Source: Synergistaceae bacterium
GTDB taxonomy: Bacteria > Synergistota > Synergistia > Synergistales > Aminobacteriaceae
DNA: 42,404 nucleotides
Direction: 5' to 3'
Assembly (NCBI GenBank): GCA_022837505.1
Contig: JALHFZ010000006.1
Span: 1-42,404, forward strand
In this document: positions 32,624-41,065 of the stretch, piece after piece
Layout of the letters: each line of letters starts with the position of its first letter
Position numbering within the stretch: position 1 is the first letter of the stretch
The notes under the pieces: generated by a model
What the model saw: only the letters and a program-made list of their open reading frames with translations
What the model was told of the DNA's origin: nothing
Database searches by the model: none
Position numbers and translations under genes: made by a program

Positions 32624-35251
32624 TCACTCTCCTTTTTTCTCTGGGGAAGGGAAGCGGGTCACTACATAGTCCGCCTCGTCCTCCCTGGTTTTTAAAAGCC
32701 CGTCGAGGCGCTGCATTTTCAGCTCTTCGAGGATGATGCCGATGAGAGGCCCTCGGGAGTACCCCATGGACAGAAGATCGGCCCCTCCCAGGAAGGGTTT
32801 GACTTCGTGCAGCCTGGTCAGATAGAGCAGAATCCTCCGCCGTACCCGCCAGCGCTCCGTGGCGGCGCTCCAGAAGAGGGCCGTGACAGGGTTCACTTCC
32901 CGAAGGCAGGCGACGATCTCCGAATTGGACGGTCCCGTGCGGCCGCCGAGGGCATGCTCTATGGCTCTCAATTCCGAGAAGCATTTTACTACAATTTCCC
33001 TTTCCGATTCAGAGAGGTTTACCCTGTTCAGGGCGGAGAGACGGATGTTCTCCGGCGATTCCATGAGGAGGGCCGCAAGAAAGCCGAGCCACCCCTTTCC
33101 CCGGAAATCGGGGAAATCTTTCGAGATCCGGGCCCGGAAGACCCCCAGCCGACGGAAGGTCCGGCGGCCCACAGGGCCGAAATGGTTTCCGGGGAAGAGG
33201 ACCTCCCAGACGCCGAGCTCCTCCATCCGGCTCGCCCCTCCATAGGGGAGGCGTTCGCTGAAGGAAAGTTCGAGTTCGCTCCGCAGGCGGAACCCCGAGA
33301 GCCGGGCAAGCAGCCCCCCCCGGACGCAGCTCCGGAGGAGGCGGAGGGTGTTGTCCTCGATGGAAAGATCAAGACGCTGTTCGAGGCGAATTGCCCGGAT
33401 GACCCGGGTGGGGTCCTCCACAAAGCTCAGATTGTGAAGGACCTTTAGGGTTTTTCTCTCGAGATCCCGCCGTCCGCCGAAGAAATCCACCAGTATCCCC
33501 CAGGTGGGCTCGCTGATGGAGATTGCCATGGCGTTGACGGTGAAATCCCGGCGGTAGAGGTCATGCTTGAGGGAGTCGCTCATCACCTGGGGAGAGGCGA
33601 GGGGGAATTCGTAAAATTCCCGCCGGGCGGTGGCCACGTCGACCTTGCGGCCGTCGGGAAAGATGAGAGTTCCGGTCTTGTAGCGCTCATGGATGGAGAT
33701 TCTGCAGCCGTCCTTCTCCCAGCTTTTCAAAAAGCGAAGGGCGTCCCCCTCGATGACGATATCGAGATCGAGGTTGTCCCTGCCGAGGAAGAGATCCCGC
33801 ACGAGGCCCCCCACGATATAGGCCCTCATACCGAGCTTCTCCGCCCGGTCTCCGAGGTTTCTGAGGAGAAGCTTGGCCCTTTCGGGAAGACGCTCCTCCA
33901 GGAGGGGTTCGGCATCCTCCGTCCAGGGCATCTCCACGGGCCCGGTCTGATCTTCCCTGGGGAGGGATAGGGGGTAGAGGGCCTTTACGAGATCCGTCCG
34001 GGTGATGATGCCGACGATGCGCCGCCCGTCCACCACGGGAAGGCGTCCGATCCCCTGGGTGACGAAGAGGCGGTGGGCCTCGGCGATGGAGGCGTCCTTT
34101 GGGACCGTGAGGACCCCCTCCGTCATGAACTCCCTGATGAGGGTCTTTCCGAATCCGTGGAGGTGGGCCTTGTCCAGGTCCTTCCGGGTGATGAGGCCCA
34201 GGATGGTCTTTCCCTTCACCACCGGAAGGGCCGAGTGGCCGTACCGGATCATGATGCGGTAGGCCTCGTCCACCGGCGTGTCGGGGGGGATGACCATCAC
34301 CGGAGAGGTCATGATGTCCGAGACGGTGATGGCGGGGGGGACTGCGGTTTTCAGCTCCTCCTCCATCTTCCGGACGAGGGGAAAGGGCTTGACGTTCTGA
34401 AGGGTCACCGATGCTGCCTGGGGGTGTCCTCCCCCTCCGAGGGGGGTCAGAAAGTTCCCCATGTCGAGAACATCCTCGGAGCTCCGCCCCACAAGGTAGG
34501 TCCGGTTGTCCATCTTCACCGCTGCGATGGCGATGTCCCCGTCAAAATAGTCCCGGAGGCGGTGAACGAAGAGGGAGAGGCCGTCCACATAGTCGGGGGA
34601 TTCGGCCGCGGAGAAGACCGCCTTCGCCCCGTTGATGAACCGGACCCAGCTGTTTTCGATGAGGCTGTCGAGGATGCGCCGTTCAGAGGCGGAGAAGGTC
34701 ATCTCAATGAAGTTCGGGACGTTGGCAAGATCCGCCCCCATCTCCTTCATCCGGGCCACCGCATTGAAATCCCTCGTGGTGGTGCCGCCGAAGGTAAGCC
34801 CTCCCGTATCCTCGTAGATCCCCGTGGCGAAGAGGGTCGCCTCGGCCGGAGAGATGGGGATCCCCCTCTCCAGGAGGATCTCGACCACCATGGTGGTGGT
34901 GGCCCCCAGAGGTTCGATGGCCATGAATTCCCCGTCGATATCGTCCGCCGAGGGGGGGTGGTGATCGTAGACGTGGACGGGGATGTCCTTCTTTCCGAGG
35001 AGGGCGGCGAAGGGGCCGATCCGTGAGCGGGAGCGGGTATCCGTCACGATGAGCATGGTGATCTCCTCGAAGCGGATCTTTCTCGGGGTGAGGACCGTCC
35101 ACTGGTTCGCGTGGTTTTTCAGAAATTCCCGGACGGTGCGGCTCGCCGACCCGGCAAAACAGAGGATGGCATCGGGGTAGAGCTTCTGTACCGCCACCAT
35201 GCTCGCCAGGGAGTCGAAATCATTCCCCATGTGGCTTGTGATGACCTTCAT
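32624..35251 (-). CDS. DHH-CBS-tRNA nucleotidyltransferase fusion
   Basis: An 875-residue multidomain protein. It begins with a DHH phosphoesterase domain (HMGNDFDSLAS at residues 7-17, DHH at 96-98) and a DHHA1 domain with GGGGHPQAAS near 272. Two CBS domains follow at about 312-360 and 372-425. The C-terminal half is a class II CCA/poly(A) nucleotidyltransferase: GGLVRDLFLG near 481, DLDLD near 494 and RRDFTVNAMAI near 588. Such fusions are usually annotated as A-adding or CCA-adding tRNA enzymes. The one tRNA here encodes CCA, so repair of 3' ends or tRNA quality control is likely. It overlaps coaE by ATGA. Confidence 0.9.
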   Translation of the reverse strand: MKVITSHMGNDFDSLASMVAVQKLYPDAILCFAGSASRTVREFLKNHANQWTVLTPRKIRFEEITMLIVTDTRSRSRIGPFAALLGKKDIPVHVYDHHPPSADDIDGEFMAIEPLGATTTMVVEILLERGIPISPAEATLFATGIYEDTGGLTFGGTTTRDFNAVARMKEMGADLANVPNFIEMTFSASERRILDSLIENSWVRFINGAKAVFSAAESPDYVDGLSLFVHRLRDYFDGDIAIAAVKMDNRTYLVGRSSEDVLDMGNFLTPLGGGGHPQAASVTLQNVKPFPLVRKMEEELKTAVPPAITVSDIMTSPVMVIPPDTPVDEAYRIMIRYGHSALPVVKGKTILGLITRKDLDKAHLHGFGKTLIREFMTEGVLTVPKDASIAEAHRLFVTQGIGRLPVVDGRRIVGIITRTDLVKALYPLSLPREDQTGPVEMPWTEDAEPLLEERLPERAKLLLRNLGDRAEKLGMRAYIVGGLVRDLFLGRDNLDLDIVIEGDALRFLKSWEKDGCRISIHERYKTGTLIFPDGRKVDVATARREFYEFPLASPQVMSDSLKHDLYRRDFTVNAMAISISEPTWGILVDFFGGRRDLERKTLKVLHNLSFVEDPTRVIRAIRLEQRLDLSIEDNTLRLLRSCVRGGLLARLSGFRLRSELELSFSERLPYGGASRMEELGVWEVLFPGNHFGPVGRRTFRRLGVFRARISKDFPDFRGKGWLGFLAALLMESPENIRLSALNRVNLSESEREIVVKCFSELRAIEHALGGRTGPSNSEIVACLREVNPVTALFWSAATERWRVRRRILLYLTRLHEVKPFLGGADLLSMGYSRGPLIGIILEELKMQRLDGLLKTREDEADYVVTRFPSPEKKGE

Positions 35252-36111
35252 GGCCGGAGGCCCTCCGAAAGGGCGTTCCGGTACTTCCACGGAAGGCGCC
35301 GGGGGCGGACGAGCATGGGGAAAACGCCCGGGTAAGGGGAAAGAGCTTCTGTAATTTCATTGAACCACTTCTCGAGGGTGAAAAAATCAAGGATGAATTT
35401 CGTACCCCCCGTTTCACCCCCTTCACCCGTCCGGAGGAGAAAATCCGTCCCCAGCCCCTTCCGGTGAAGGAGGGCGGAGAACTCGCGGGGGCTTTCACCG
35501 TCGGAAAAAGAGACCGTGGCCAGAGTGAGGGAACTCAGTCGCCGGAAGCGTTCTGCGAGGCGATCGGCCTCCTCTGTGAGTTTTTCGAGGGTCTGTTCAT
35601 TCTCTATCACCAGATCGGCCAGGGCCCGTTTTTCCCCTCCGGGGAGCAGAAAGGCCTCCCGGCGGGCGATCTCGTTTTTATTCCACCCCCGGGAGGCGTT
35701 CCGCTCCCGCCGTATTTCCTCCGGTGCGGTGACATAGATGGCCGCATCAATCCACCAGGGGATCCCCCCCTCGAAAAGAAGGGGGATCTCCGCCACGACC
35801 CATCCCTCAAGGGAGGACGCGGCCCGCTCCATCTCAATTCTGACCAGGGGGTGAAGAAGGGCGCAGAGCCACCGGTATTCCTCCGGGCCGGAGAAGGCCT
35901 TGCCAGCCACGGCGGAGGGAACCACCCTTCCGTCTTCACCGACGACGCCCCTCCCCCACCGGGAAAGGGCGGCATCCAGGACATCCCTCCGGGTCCACAG
36001 GGCACGGACCACTTCGTCGGCATCGAGGACGGAGGCCCCCCTTTCTTTCCAGAGACGGGCGAGGGTCGATTTACCAGCCCCAACGTCTCCGCTGAGTCCG
36101 AATGCCAGCAT
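35248..36111 (-). CDS. coaE: Dephospho-CoA kinase with C-terminal CutA-like domain
   Basis: A 287-residue protein, about 85 residues longer than usual CoaE. Residues 1-190 are dephospho-CoA kinase, the last step of CoA synthesis, with the P-loop GDVGAGKST at 8-16, LDADEVVRALW near 29, LHPLVRIEM near 86 and VAEIPLLFEGG near 106. Residues 195-287 form a separate segment with the pattern of a CutA fold: TLATVSF, a helix ending LLHRKGLGTDFLL, then GTKFILDFFTLEKWFNEITE and SPYPGVFPM where CutA has HPYEVPEI, and a final WKYRNAL. The metal-binding His is replaced by Ser. CutA assignment is by eye. It overlaps the helicase by 41 bases and starts at ATG 36111. Confidence 0.88.
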   Translation of the reverse strand: MLAFGLSGDVGAGKSTLARLWKERGASVLDADEVVRALWTRRDVLDAALSRWGRGVVGEDGRVVPSAVAGKAFSGPEEYRWLCALLHPLVRIEMERAASSLEGWVVAEIPLLFEGGIPWWIDAAIYVTAPEEIRRERNASRGWNKNEIARREAFLLPGGEKRALADLVIENEQTLEKLTEEADRLAERFRRLSSLTLATVSFSDGESPREFSALLHRKGLGTDFLLRTGEGGETGGTKFILDFFTLEKWFNEITEALSPYPGVFPMLVRPRRLPWKYRNALSEGLRP

Positions 36112-38053
36112 GGGTTTTTTCCTCCTCGCCCCGATCGTCCACCTCTTTGAACCGGTCGGGGATTTCCCAGAGAAAGCGGGAAAAACCGTTCCGGTAGGTG
36201 GTTCCGAAGAGCCTTCGCGACCGTGCCCCCGAGAGGTAGAGCCTTTCCTCCGCCCGGGTCATCCCGACGTAGCAGAGACGCCGCTCCTCCTCCATGTCCT
36301 CTCGGTCCTCGAGGCATTTGAAATGGGGGAAGACAGCCTCTTCAAGGCCGACGAGGAAGACCACCGGAAATTCGAGCCCCTTGGCCGCATGAAGGGTCAG
36401 CATATTCACGGCGTTCTTCTCGTCGAGGTTCAGCTTCTCGAGATCCGTGAAGAGCGCCGCCTCGGCTAGCATCTCCGAGAGGTCCCCTCCCGGGGGGACG
36501 ATGGACCGGAGCTCCATGATGTTCTCCACCCGCTCCTCCCAACCGTCGGGGTCGTCCTTTCGGAGGACATCCTCATACCCCACGGTCTGCAGGATATAGA
36601 GGAGGATGGCCCCGAGATCCTCAGACTTCGAGAGGATATTCAGCATGTGCCGGGCGAGCTCCCGGAACCCTTCGCCGGCCTTTCCCTCCACCACCTTTCC
36701 CCCGGTGAAAATGGTCCTCCAGTATTCGTCAGGGGGAAGTTCCGGAAGGGATGAGAGAAACAGAAAGGCTTTTTCAAGGCTTTTCTTGCCGATCCCCCTG
36801 GCGGGGATGTTGGCTATCCGTGCGAGGGACATCTGGTCGAGGGGGTTGACGGCGCTTTTGAGGAAGGAGAGTATGTCCCGTACCTCCTTCCGCTCATAGA
36901 AGGCCGTTCCCCGGACGACCCTGTAGGGGACCCGGTTTTCGAGAAATTTCTGTTCGTAGACCCGGCTCATGGCGTTGATCCTGTAGAGTATGGCCATGTC
37001 ACCGAAGCTGTACCCCTCCCGGTCGTGAAGGCGGTGGATCTCCGAGACGAGGAATTCCGCCTCCTGAAACTCGTTCTGCCCCAGGAGGGTGTAGATTTTC
37101 TCCCCCCTGTTTCTCGAGGTCCACAGATCCTTCTTCCGCCGCTTCGAATTTCCCTCGATCAGGGCGTTGGCCCCGCCGAGGATATTCCCCGAAGACCGGT
37201 AGTTCTGGTCAAGGACCACCACCTTCGCGGAGGGAAAGTCCTTCTCGAAATTCAGGATCATCCCCATGTCCGCTCCCCGCCATCCGTAGATGGACTGGTC
37301 CGGGTCGCCCACCACCATGATCCGCCCCGCGGCCCCGACAAGCTTTCTCAGCAGGAGGTACTGGGGGCGGTTCACGTCCTGGTACTCGTCCACGAGAATC
37401 CAGGAGAGGCGGTCCTGCTCCTTCTTCCGAAGGGTTTCGTTCGACGAGATCAGCTCGAGGGGGAGGATGAGAAGATCGTCGAAATCAAGGGCGTTCTGTC
37501 TCCGAAGCTCCTTGTTGTAGGCGGCGAAAACGTCTCCGTAGACCCCCTCGAGGAGGGGGGAGCTCCTTCCCGAGTCCCTGAGGCAGTCGTTCTTCACCAT
37601 GGAAATCCGGTCGAGCATGGATGACGGATCAAACTGCTTCGTATCCATGTTCAACTTCTCCATAATCTGTTTGACCAGGGTGCGGCTGTCTCCCCGGTCG
37701 AAGATGCCGAACCCCTCCCGAAGGCCGACCTCCGGAAGGAAGGCCCGGTTGCGGAAGAGAAAGCGAAGGCCGAAGGAATGGAAGGTGCAGACCTGCATGA
37801 CCTTTTCGTCCCCGCCCACCAGGCTCCTGACCCGCTCCTTCATCTCGTTGGCCGCCTTGTTGGTGAAGGTCACGGCGAGAATATCCCAGGGTTTGGCCTC
37901 CCCCCGGGAGATAAGATAGGCCATCTTCGAGGTGAGCACCCGGGTCTTGCCGCTCCCTGCCCCGGCGAGAACGAGAAGGGGGCCTTCCGTCCAGGCTACA
38001 GCCTCCCGCTGCCTCGGGTTCAGGCTCTCGAGAAGCTTTTTTTCATCGACCAT
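36071..38053 (-). CDS. UvrD/Rep family DNA helicase
   Basis: A 660-residue superfamily 1A 3'-5' helicase. Motifs seen in order are Q-motif LNPRQREAV, Walker A AGAGSGKT at residues 31-38, Ia TFTNKAANEM near 62, II DEYQD near 222, III GDPDQSIYGWRGAD near 247, IV NYRSSGNIL near 284, V TLHAAKGLEFPVVFL near 557 and VI ERRLCYVGMTRA near 594. The protein ends soon after motif VI, as Rep does, and lacks the C-terminal Tudor domain of PcrA/UvrD. It likely clears replication forks or assists repair. Its last 41 bases overlap coaE, and its start overlaps hypB by 11 bases. Confidence 0.92.
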   Translation of the reverse strand: MVDEKKLLESLNPRQREAVAWTEGPLLVLAGAGSGKTRVLTSKMAYLISRGEAKPWDILAVTFTNKAANEMKERVRSLVGGDEKVMQVCTFHSFGLRFLFRNRAFLPEVGLREGFGIFDRGDSRTLVKQIMEKLNMDTKQFDPSSMLDRISMVKNDCLRDSGRSSPLLEGVYGDVFAAYNKELRRQNALDFDDLLILPLELISSNETLRKKEQDRLSWILVDEYQDVNRPQYLLLRKLVGAAGRIMVVGDPDQSIYGWRGADMGMILNFEKDFPSAKVVVLDQNYRSSGNILGGANALIEGNSKRRKKDLWTSRNRGEKIYTLLGQNEFQEAEFLVSEIHRLHDREGYSFGDMAILYRINAMSRVYEQKFLENRVPYRVVRGTAFYERKEVRDILSFLKSAVNPLDQMSLARIANIPARGIGKKSLEKAFLFLSSLPELPPDEYWRTIFTGGKVVEGKAGEGFRELARHMLNILSKSEDLGAILLYILQTVGYEDVLRKDDPDGWEERVENIMELRSIVPPGGDLSEMLAEAALFTDLEKLNLDEKNAVNMLTLHAAKGLEFPVVFLVGLEEAVFPHFKCLEDREDMEEERRLCYVGMTRAEERLYLSGARSRRLFGTTYRNGFSRFLWEIPDRFKEVDDRGEEEKTHAGIRTQRRRWGW

Positions 38054-38708
38054 GGGCTCTCTTTTCTCTGATCCGCTCCTGCAGGAGGGAGATCCACCGG
38101 TCGTACCCCTCTCCGGAAGAGGCGTCGAGCAGGAGGACTGGAGCTTCGGGGTTGAGTTTTTTCACGTCTTCGGTGAACATCTCCATATCGAAGGAGAGGT
38201 GGGGGAGAAGATCCGTCTTCGTCAAAAGCACGACCTGGGAAGAGGCGAAGAGATAGGGGTATTTCAGGGGTTTGTCCGCCCCTTCGGGGGTGCTCAGAAG
38301 GGCGGCCTTGAAATCCTCTCCGAGGTCGAACTCCGCCGGGCAGACGAGGTTCCCCACGTTTTCGATAAAGAGCACATCCACCGAGTCCAGGGGGAGGGAT
38401 TCCATGGCCTTCTGGACGATATTCGCCTCGAGATGGCACCCTCCCGCAGTGTTGATCTGCACCACCGGGATATCCCATCCGGCAAGGCGTTCGGCGTCCC
38501 TGTCCGTCGCCAGGTCTCCCTCGATGACGGCGAAGGGAAAGCCCCCCAGTTCGGCGGTCTTCTCAAGGAGGGTCGTCTTGCCGCATCCGGGGGAACCGAT
38601 GAGATTCACCATCAGAAGACCTCTCTTCCGGTTCTCCTCCCGTATGGCTGCGGCGAATTTTTCATCCTCCGCCATGATTGACTGCTGCAGGGTCACTATT
38701 TTTTTCAT
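38043..38708 (-). CDS. hypB: Hydrogenase nickel incorporation GTPase HypB
   Basis: A 221-residue SIMIBI GTPase that inserts nickel into NiFe hydrogenase, or urease in some organisms. The P-loop GSPGCGKTT is at residues 38-46. The metal site at the dimer interface is intact: C91-H92 in GGCHLEANI and C123 in NVGNLVCP. TKTD near 166 is the guanine motif. The His-rich N-terminal store is absent. ATG 38708 overlaps the hypA stop by ATGA; an upstream extension is a shadow of hypA. No hypC, hypD, hypE or hydrogenase gene is next to it. Confidence 0.93.
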   Translation of the reverse strand: MKKIVTLQQSIMAEDEKFAAAIREENRKRGLLMVNLIGSPGCGKTTLLEKTAELGGFPFAVIEGDLATDRDAERLAGWDIPVVQINTAGGCHLEANIVQKAMESLPLDSVDVLFIENVGNLVCPAEFDLGEDFKAALLSTPEGADKPLKYPYLFASSQVVLLTKTDLLPHLSFDMEMFTEDVKKLNPEAPVLLLDASSGEGYDRWISLLQERIREKRAHGR

Positions 38709-39049
38709 GGATTTTCTTCTACCTCCAGTGATTCGATTTCCAGTTCCATACCGGCAAGGGTCTCCCTTGAGGGGGAGCCGCAGGCGGGACAGAGTCCGTC
38801 CTCCTCTCCCCACATCTGCCCGCACTCCCGGCAGCGGTATTCGAGGGGGACATCGGTCACGAAAAGCCGGGCCCCCTCAAGGGGAGTTCCCTTCGTCACA
38901 GTTTCAAAGGCAAAGGAGAGAATCTCGGGGTTGACCTGCCTGAGCACCCCTATACGGAGGCGCACCTCGGAGATCTGTGTCCACCCTTCCTCTTCCATCA
39001 TTTTCTCAAGGGCCGTCACTATGGATTCGACCAGGGAAACTTCGTGCAT
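38705..39049 (-). CDS. hypA: Hydrogenase nickel chaperone HypA
   Basis: A 114-residue nickel chaperone. Met1-His2-Glu3 is the nickel-binding start of the HypA family; the zinc site is C73, C76, C87 and C90 in two CxxC pairs. It hands nickel to HypB, the next gene, with which it overlaps by ATGA. GAGGAGG lies 5 bases before ATG 39049. It starts 29 bases after the hpf terminator, so any promoter must lie within or across that hairpin. Confidence 0.94.
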   Translation of the reverse strand: MHEVSLVESIVTALEKMMEEEGWTQISEVRLRIGVLRQVNPEILSFAFETVTKGTPLEGARLFVTDVPLEYRCRECGQMWGEEDGLCPACGSPSRETLAGMELEIESLEVEENP

Positions 39050-39077
39050 ATCGTCCTCCTCATCGGGATATTCTATG

Positions 39078-39102
39078 AAAAAAGGGACCCGGAGCGGGTC
39101 CC
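39078..39102 (-). terminator. hpf terminator
   Basis: GGGACCC (39096-39102) pairs with GGGTCCC (39084-39090) across a 5-base loop on the minus strand, followed by six T (39078-39083). A canonical terminator 29 bases beyond the hpf stop. Confidence 0.88.
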
Positions 39103-39130
39103 CCTGGAGCGAAAACCTTCTCCGAAGAGC

Positions 39131-39667
39131 TTATTCGGCCGGTTCGATGAGGCCGTAGCCTCCGTCTTTTCTTTTGTAGACCAGGTTGACCGCCCACGAT
39201 TCCGCGTTGCGGAAGAGAAAGAACTCGTGGTCAAGCAGGTCCATCTGCATGGTTGCCTCCTTGGCGCTCATGGGGCGCAGGGGGAAGCGCTTCACCTTGA
39301 CTATGTCCTCCTGGGGAGGAATAGGGGGTTCCATCTCCGATTCCGGAAGGCCGAAGGAGATATCATGGGTCTTGAGCTGCGCCCGGTCGGTGAGGTAGGA
39401 GTTATGGCGTTTGATCTGGCGTTCAAGGTTCTTCAGCGCCTGATCGAAGGCCTTTTTGATGTCAGGAGCACTCTCCTCCCCTCTCATGATAACCCCATTG
39501 GCATTTGATGTAATCTCAACCATGAACATTCCCCGTCCGAAACTCACGACTACCTGGCCGTCGAGAATCTTGCTGAAGAATTTATCCAGCTTGGACATTT
39601 TGTTCTGCATATACTCCTTGAGATCATCCTTCAGGTCCACCCCGCGGGCGACAAATCGAACCTCCAT
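39131..39667 (-). CDS. hpf: Long-form ribosome hibernation factor HPF
   Basis: A 178-residue protein. The N-terminal 100 residues are the YfiA/HPF ribosome-binding domain, starting VRFVARGVDL; the C-terminal domain carries VKRFPLRPMSAKEATMQMDLLDHEFFLFRNAES, the dimerising domain of long HPF that forms 100S ribosomes in stationary phase. ATG 39667 has AGGG 8 bases upstream; an upstream ATG at 39685 lacks a site. It is a single-gene unit with its own promoter and terminator and lies divergent from the aminotransferase. Confidence 0.94.
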   Translation of the reverse strand: MEVRFVARGVDLKDDLKEYMQNKMSKLDKFFSKILDGQVVVSFGRGMFMVEITSNANGVIMRGEESAPDIKKAFDQALKNLERQIKRHNSYLTDRAQLKTHDISFGLPESEMEPPIPPQEDIVKVKRFPLRPMSAKEATMQMDLLDHEFFLFRNAESWAVNLVYKRKDGGYGLIEPAE

Positions 39668-39704
39668 GCCAATCCCTCCATTCATGCTCAGTACTTATGG
39701 TATC

Positions 39705-39733
39705 ATTTTATCACCCGTGGCGAAGGGAGGCAA
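39705..39733 (-). promoter_or_regulatory. hpf promoter
   Basis: TTGCCT (39728-39733), a 17-base spacer and TAAAAT (39705-39710) on the minus strand, 38 bases before the hpf start. Confidence 0.6.
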
Positions 39734-39768
39734 TCGCGCCTCGTCTTCCCTTCTTTTCCGGAAGAGAG

Positions 39769-39774
39769 TATAAT
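39769..39774 (+). promoter_or_regulatory. -10 box of aminotransferase promoter
   Basis: A perfect TATAAT 37 bases before the aminotransferase start. No clear -35 is seen upstream, so an activator or an extended promoter would be needed. Confidence 0.35.
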
Positions 39775-39810
39775 AGATTTATAAATATATTTTGCAGGAG
39801 GTATCATGCC

Positions 39811-41001
39811 ATGCACATATCAGCCAGGGCACAGAAGATGGAACCGTCCGCTACTCTTGCTGTCACCGCGAAGGCGAAGAGCCTGAAGCGGGAGGGTAAA
39901 CCCGTCATTTCCTTCGGAGCGGGAGAGCCTGATTTCGACTCCCCCCCCTCAGCAATCCGCTATGCCGAGGAGGCAATGAAAAAAGGGCAGACCCATTACA
40001 CCCCCGGCACGGGAATTCCCGAACTGAGAGAGGAAGTCTGCCGCTACTACAAGGAACATTTCGGCCTTGAATATACTCCCGGGAACGTCGTGGTCGGATC
40101 CGGCGCGAAACCCCTCATCTACGAAGCCCTTGGCTGCCTCATCGACTCAGGCGACGAAGTGCTCGTCTTTACCCCCGCCTGGGTAAGCTACGTTGAGCAG
40201 ATACGGCTCTTCGACGGCGTGCCCGTCCTGGTGGACACGAGCGGAACGGACTTTGTCCCCCGTATCGCCGATGTGAGGAAGGCCGTGACGCCCCGCACCC
40301 GGGCCATGATCATAAATACTCCGAACAACCCCACGGGAGCGGTCTACGACGAGGAATGCCTCCGGGATCTCGGCCGTCTTGCCGTGGAGAAGAATATCGT
40401 CATCATCTATGACGAGATCTACGAACGACTTGTCTACGGCGATGCCGTCCACCACCAGATTCTGAACCTCGTTCCCGAGGCGCGGGATCTCACCGTGATC
40501 GTCAACGGCGTCAGCAAGGCCTTTGCCATGACGGGATGGCGGATCGGATACGCCCTCGGGCCGTCCTCCCTCATGGGGTATCTCGGAGACATGCAGGGGC
40601 ACATCACCTCGAACGCCAGTTCCATCGCCCAGTGGGCTTCCGTGGGGGCCCTCCGGGAGGCCGAGACGGACGTGGTTACCATGCAGAAGGCCTTCAGCGG
40701 ACGGCGGGATCTTGCCGTGAAGCTCATGAAGGAGATGCCCTACGTTTCCTTCACTGAGCCCCGGGGGGCCTTCTACGTCTGGTTCAGCATCAGGGAGGCC
40801 CTGGGCAAGTCCTGGAAGGGGCAGCCCATCCGGTCGGACGAAGAGTTCTGCAAGGTTCTTCTCGAGGCAAAATACCTTGCGGTCGTTCCGGGGAGCGCCT
40901 TCATGTGCCCCGACAATGTCCGCATCTCCTACGCAAGCTCCGAGGAGGAGATCCGTGAGGGTCTCGGCAGACTGAAGGAATTCCTGGAAGAACTGAAATA
41001 A
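39811..41001 (+). CDS. Aspartate-type aminotransferase
   Basis: A 396-residue class I PLP aminotransferase. The signature residues are GAGEPDFDSP near residue 36, YTPGTG near 63, INTPNNPTGA near 168, DEIYERLVYG near 201 and the PLP lysine K236 in VNGVSKAFAMTGWRIGY. The pattern fits the thermophile/Firmicute aspartate aminotransferase subgroup; other amino or keto acids are possible. ATG 39811 has GGAGGT 8 bases upstream. It is monocistronic and ends at a large convergent terminator. Amino acid fermentation would fit but is inference. Confidence 0.93.
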   Translation: MHISARAQKMEPSATLAVTAKAKSLKREGKPVISFGAGEPDFDSPPSAIRYAEEAMKKGQTHYTPGTGIPELREEVCRYYKEHFGLEYTPGNVVVGSGAKPLIYEALGCLIDSGDEVLVFTPAWVSYVEQIRLFDGVPVLVDTSGTDFVPRIADVRKAVTPRTRAMIINTPNNPTGAVYDEECLRDLGRLAVEKNIVIIYDEIYERLVYGDAVHHQILNLVPEARDLTVIVNGVSKAFAMTGWRIGYALGPSSLMGYLGDMQGHITSNASSIAQWASVGALREAETDVVTMQKAFSGRRDLAVKLMKEMPYVSFTEPRGAFYVWFSIREALGKSWKGQPIRSDEEFCKVLLEAKYLAVVPGSAFMCPDNVRISYASSEEEIREGLGRLKEFLEELK

Positions 41002-41019
41002 TTTTTTCTTCGCTGCTCA

Positions 41020-41064
41020 TTAACACAAAAGCCCTCCGGAAATTCCGGAGGGCTTTTGTGTTAA
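41020..41064. terminator. 22-bp perfect bidirectional terminator
   Basis: Perfect 22-base inverted arms (41020-41041 and 41043-41064) around one central base. The core GCCCTCCGG with A and T runs works as an intrinsic terminator for both the aminotransferase and the convergent dehydrogenase. Confidence 0.88.
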
Positions 41065-41065
41065 G

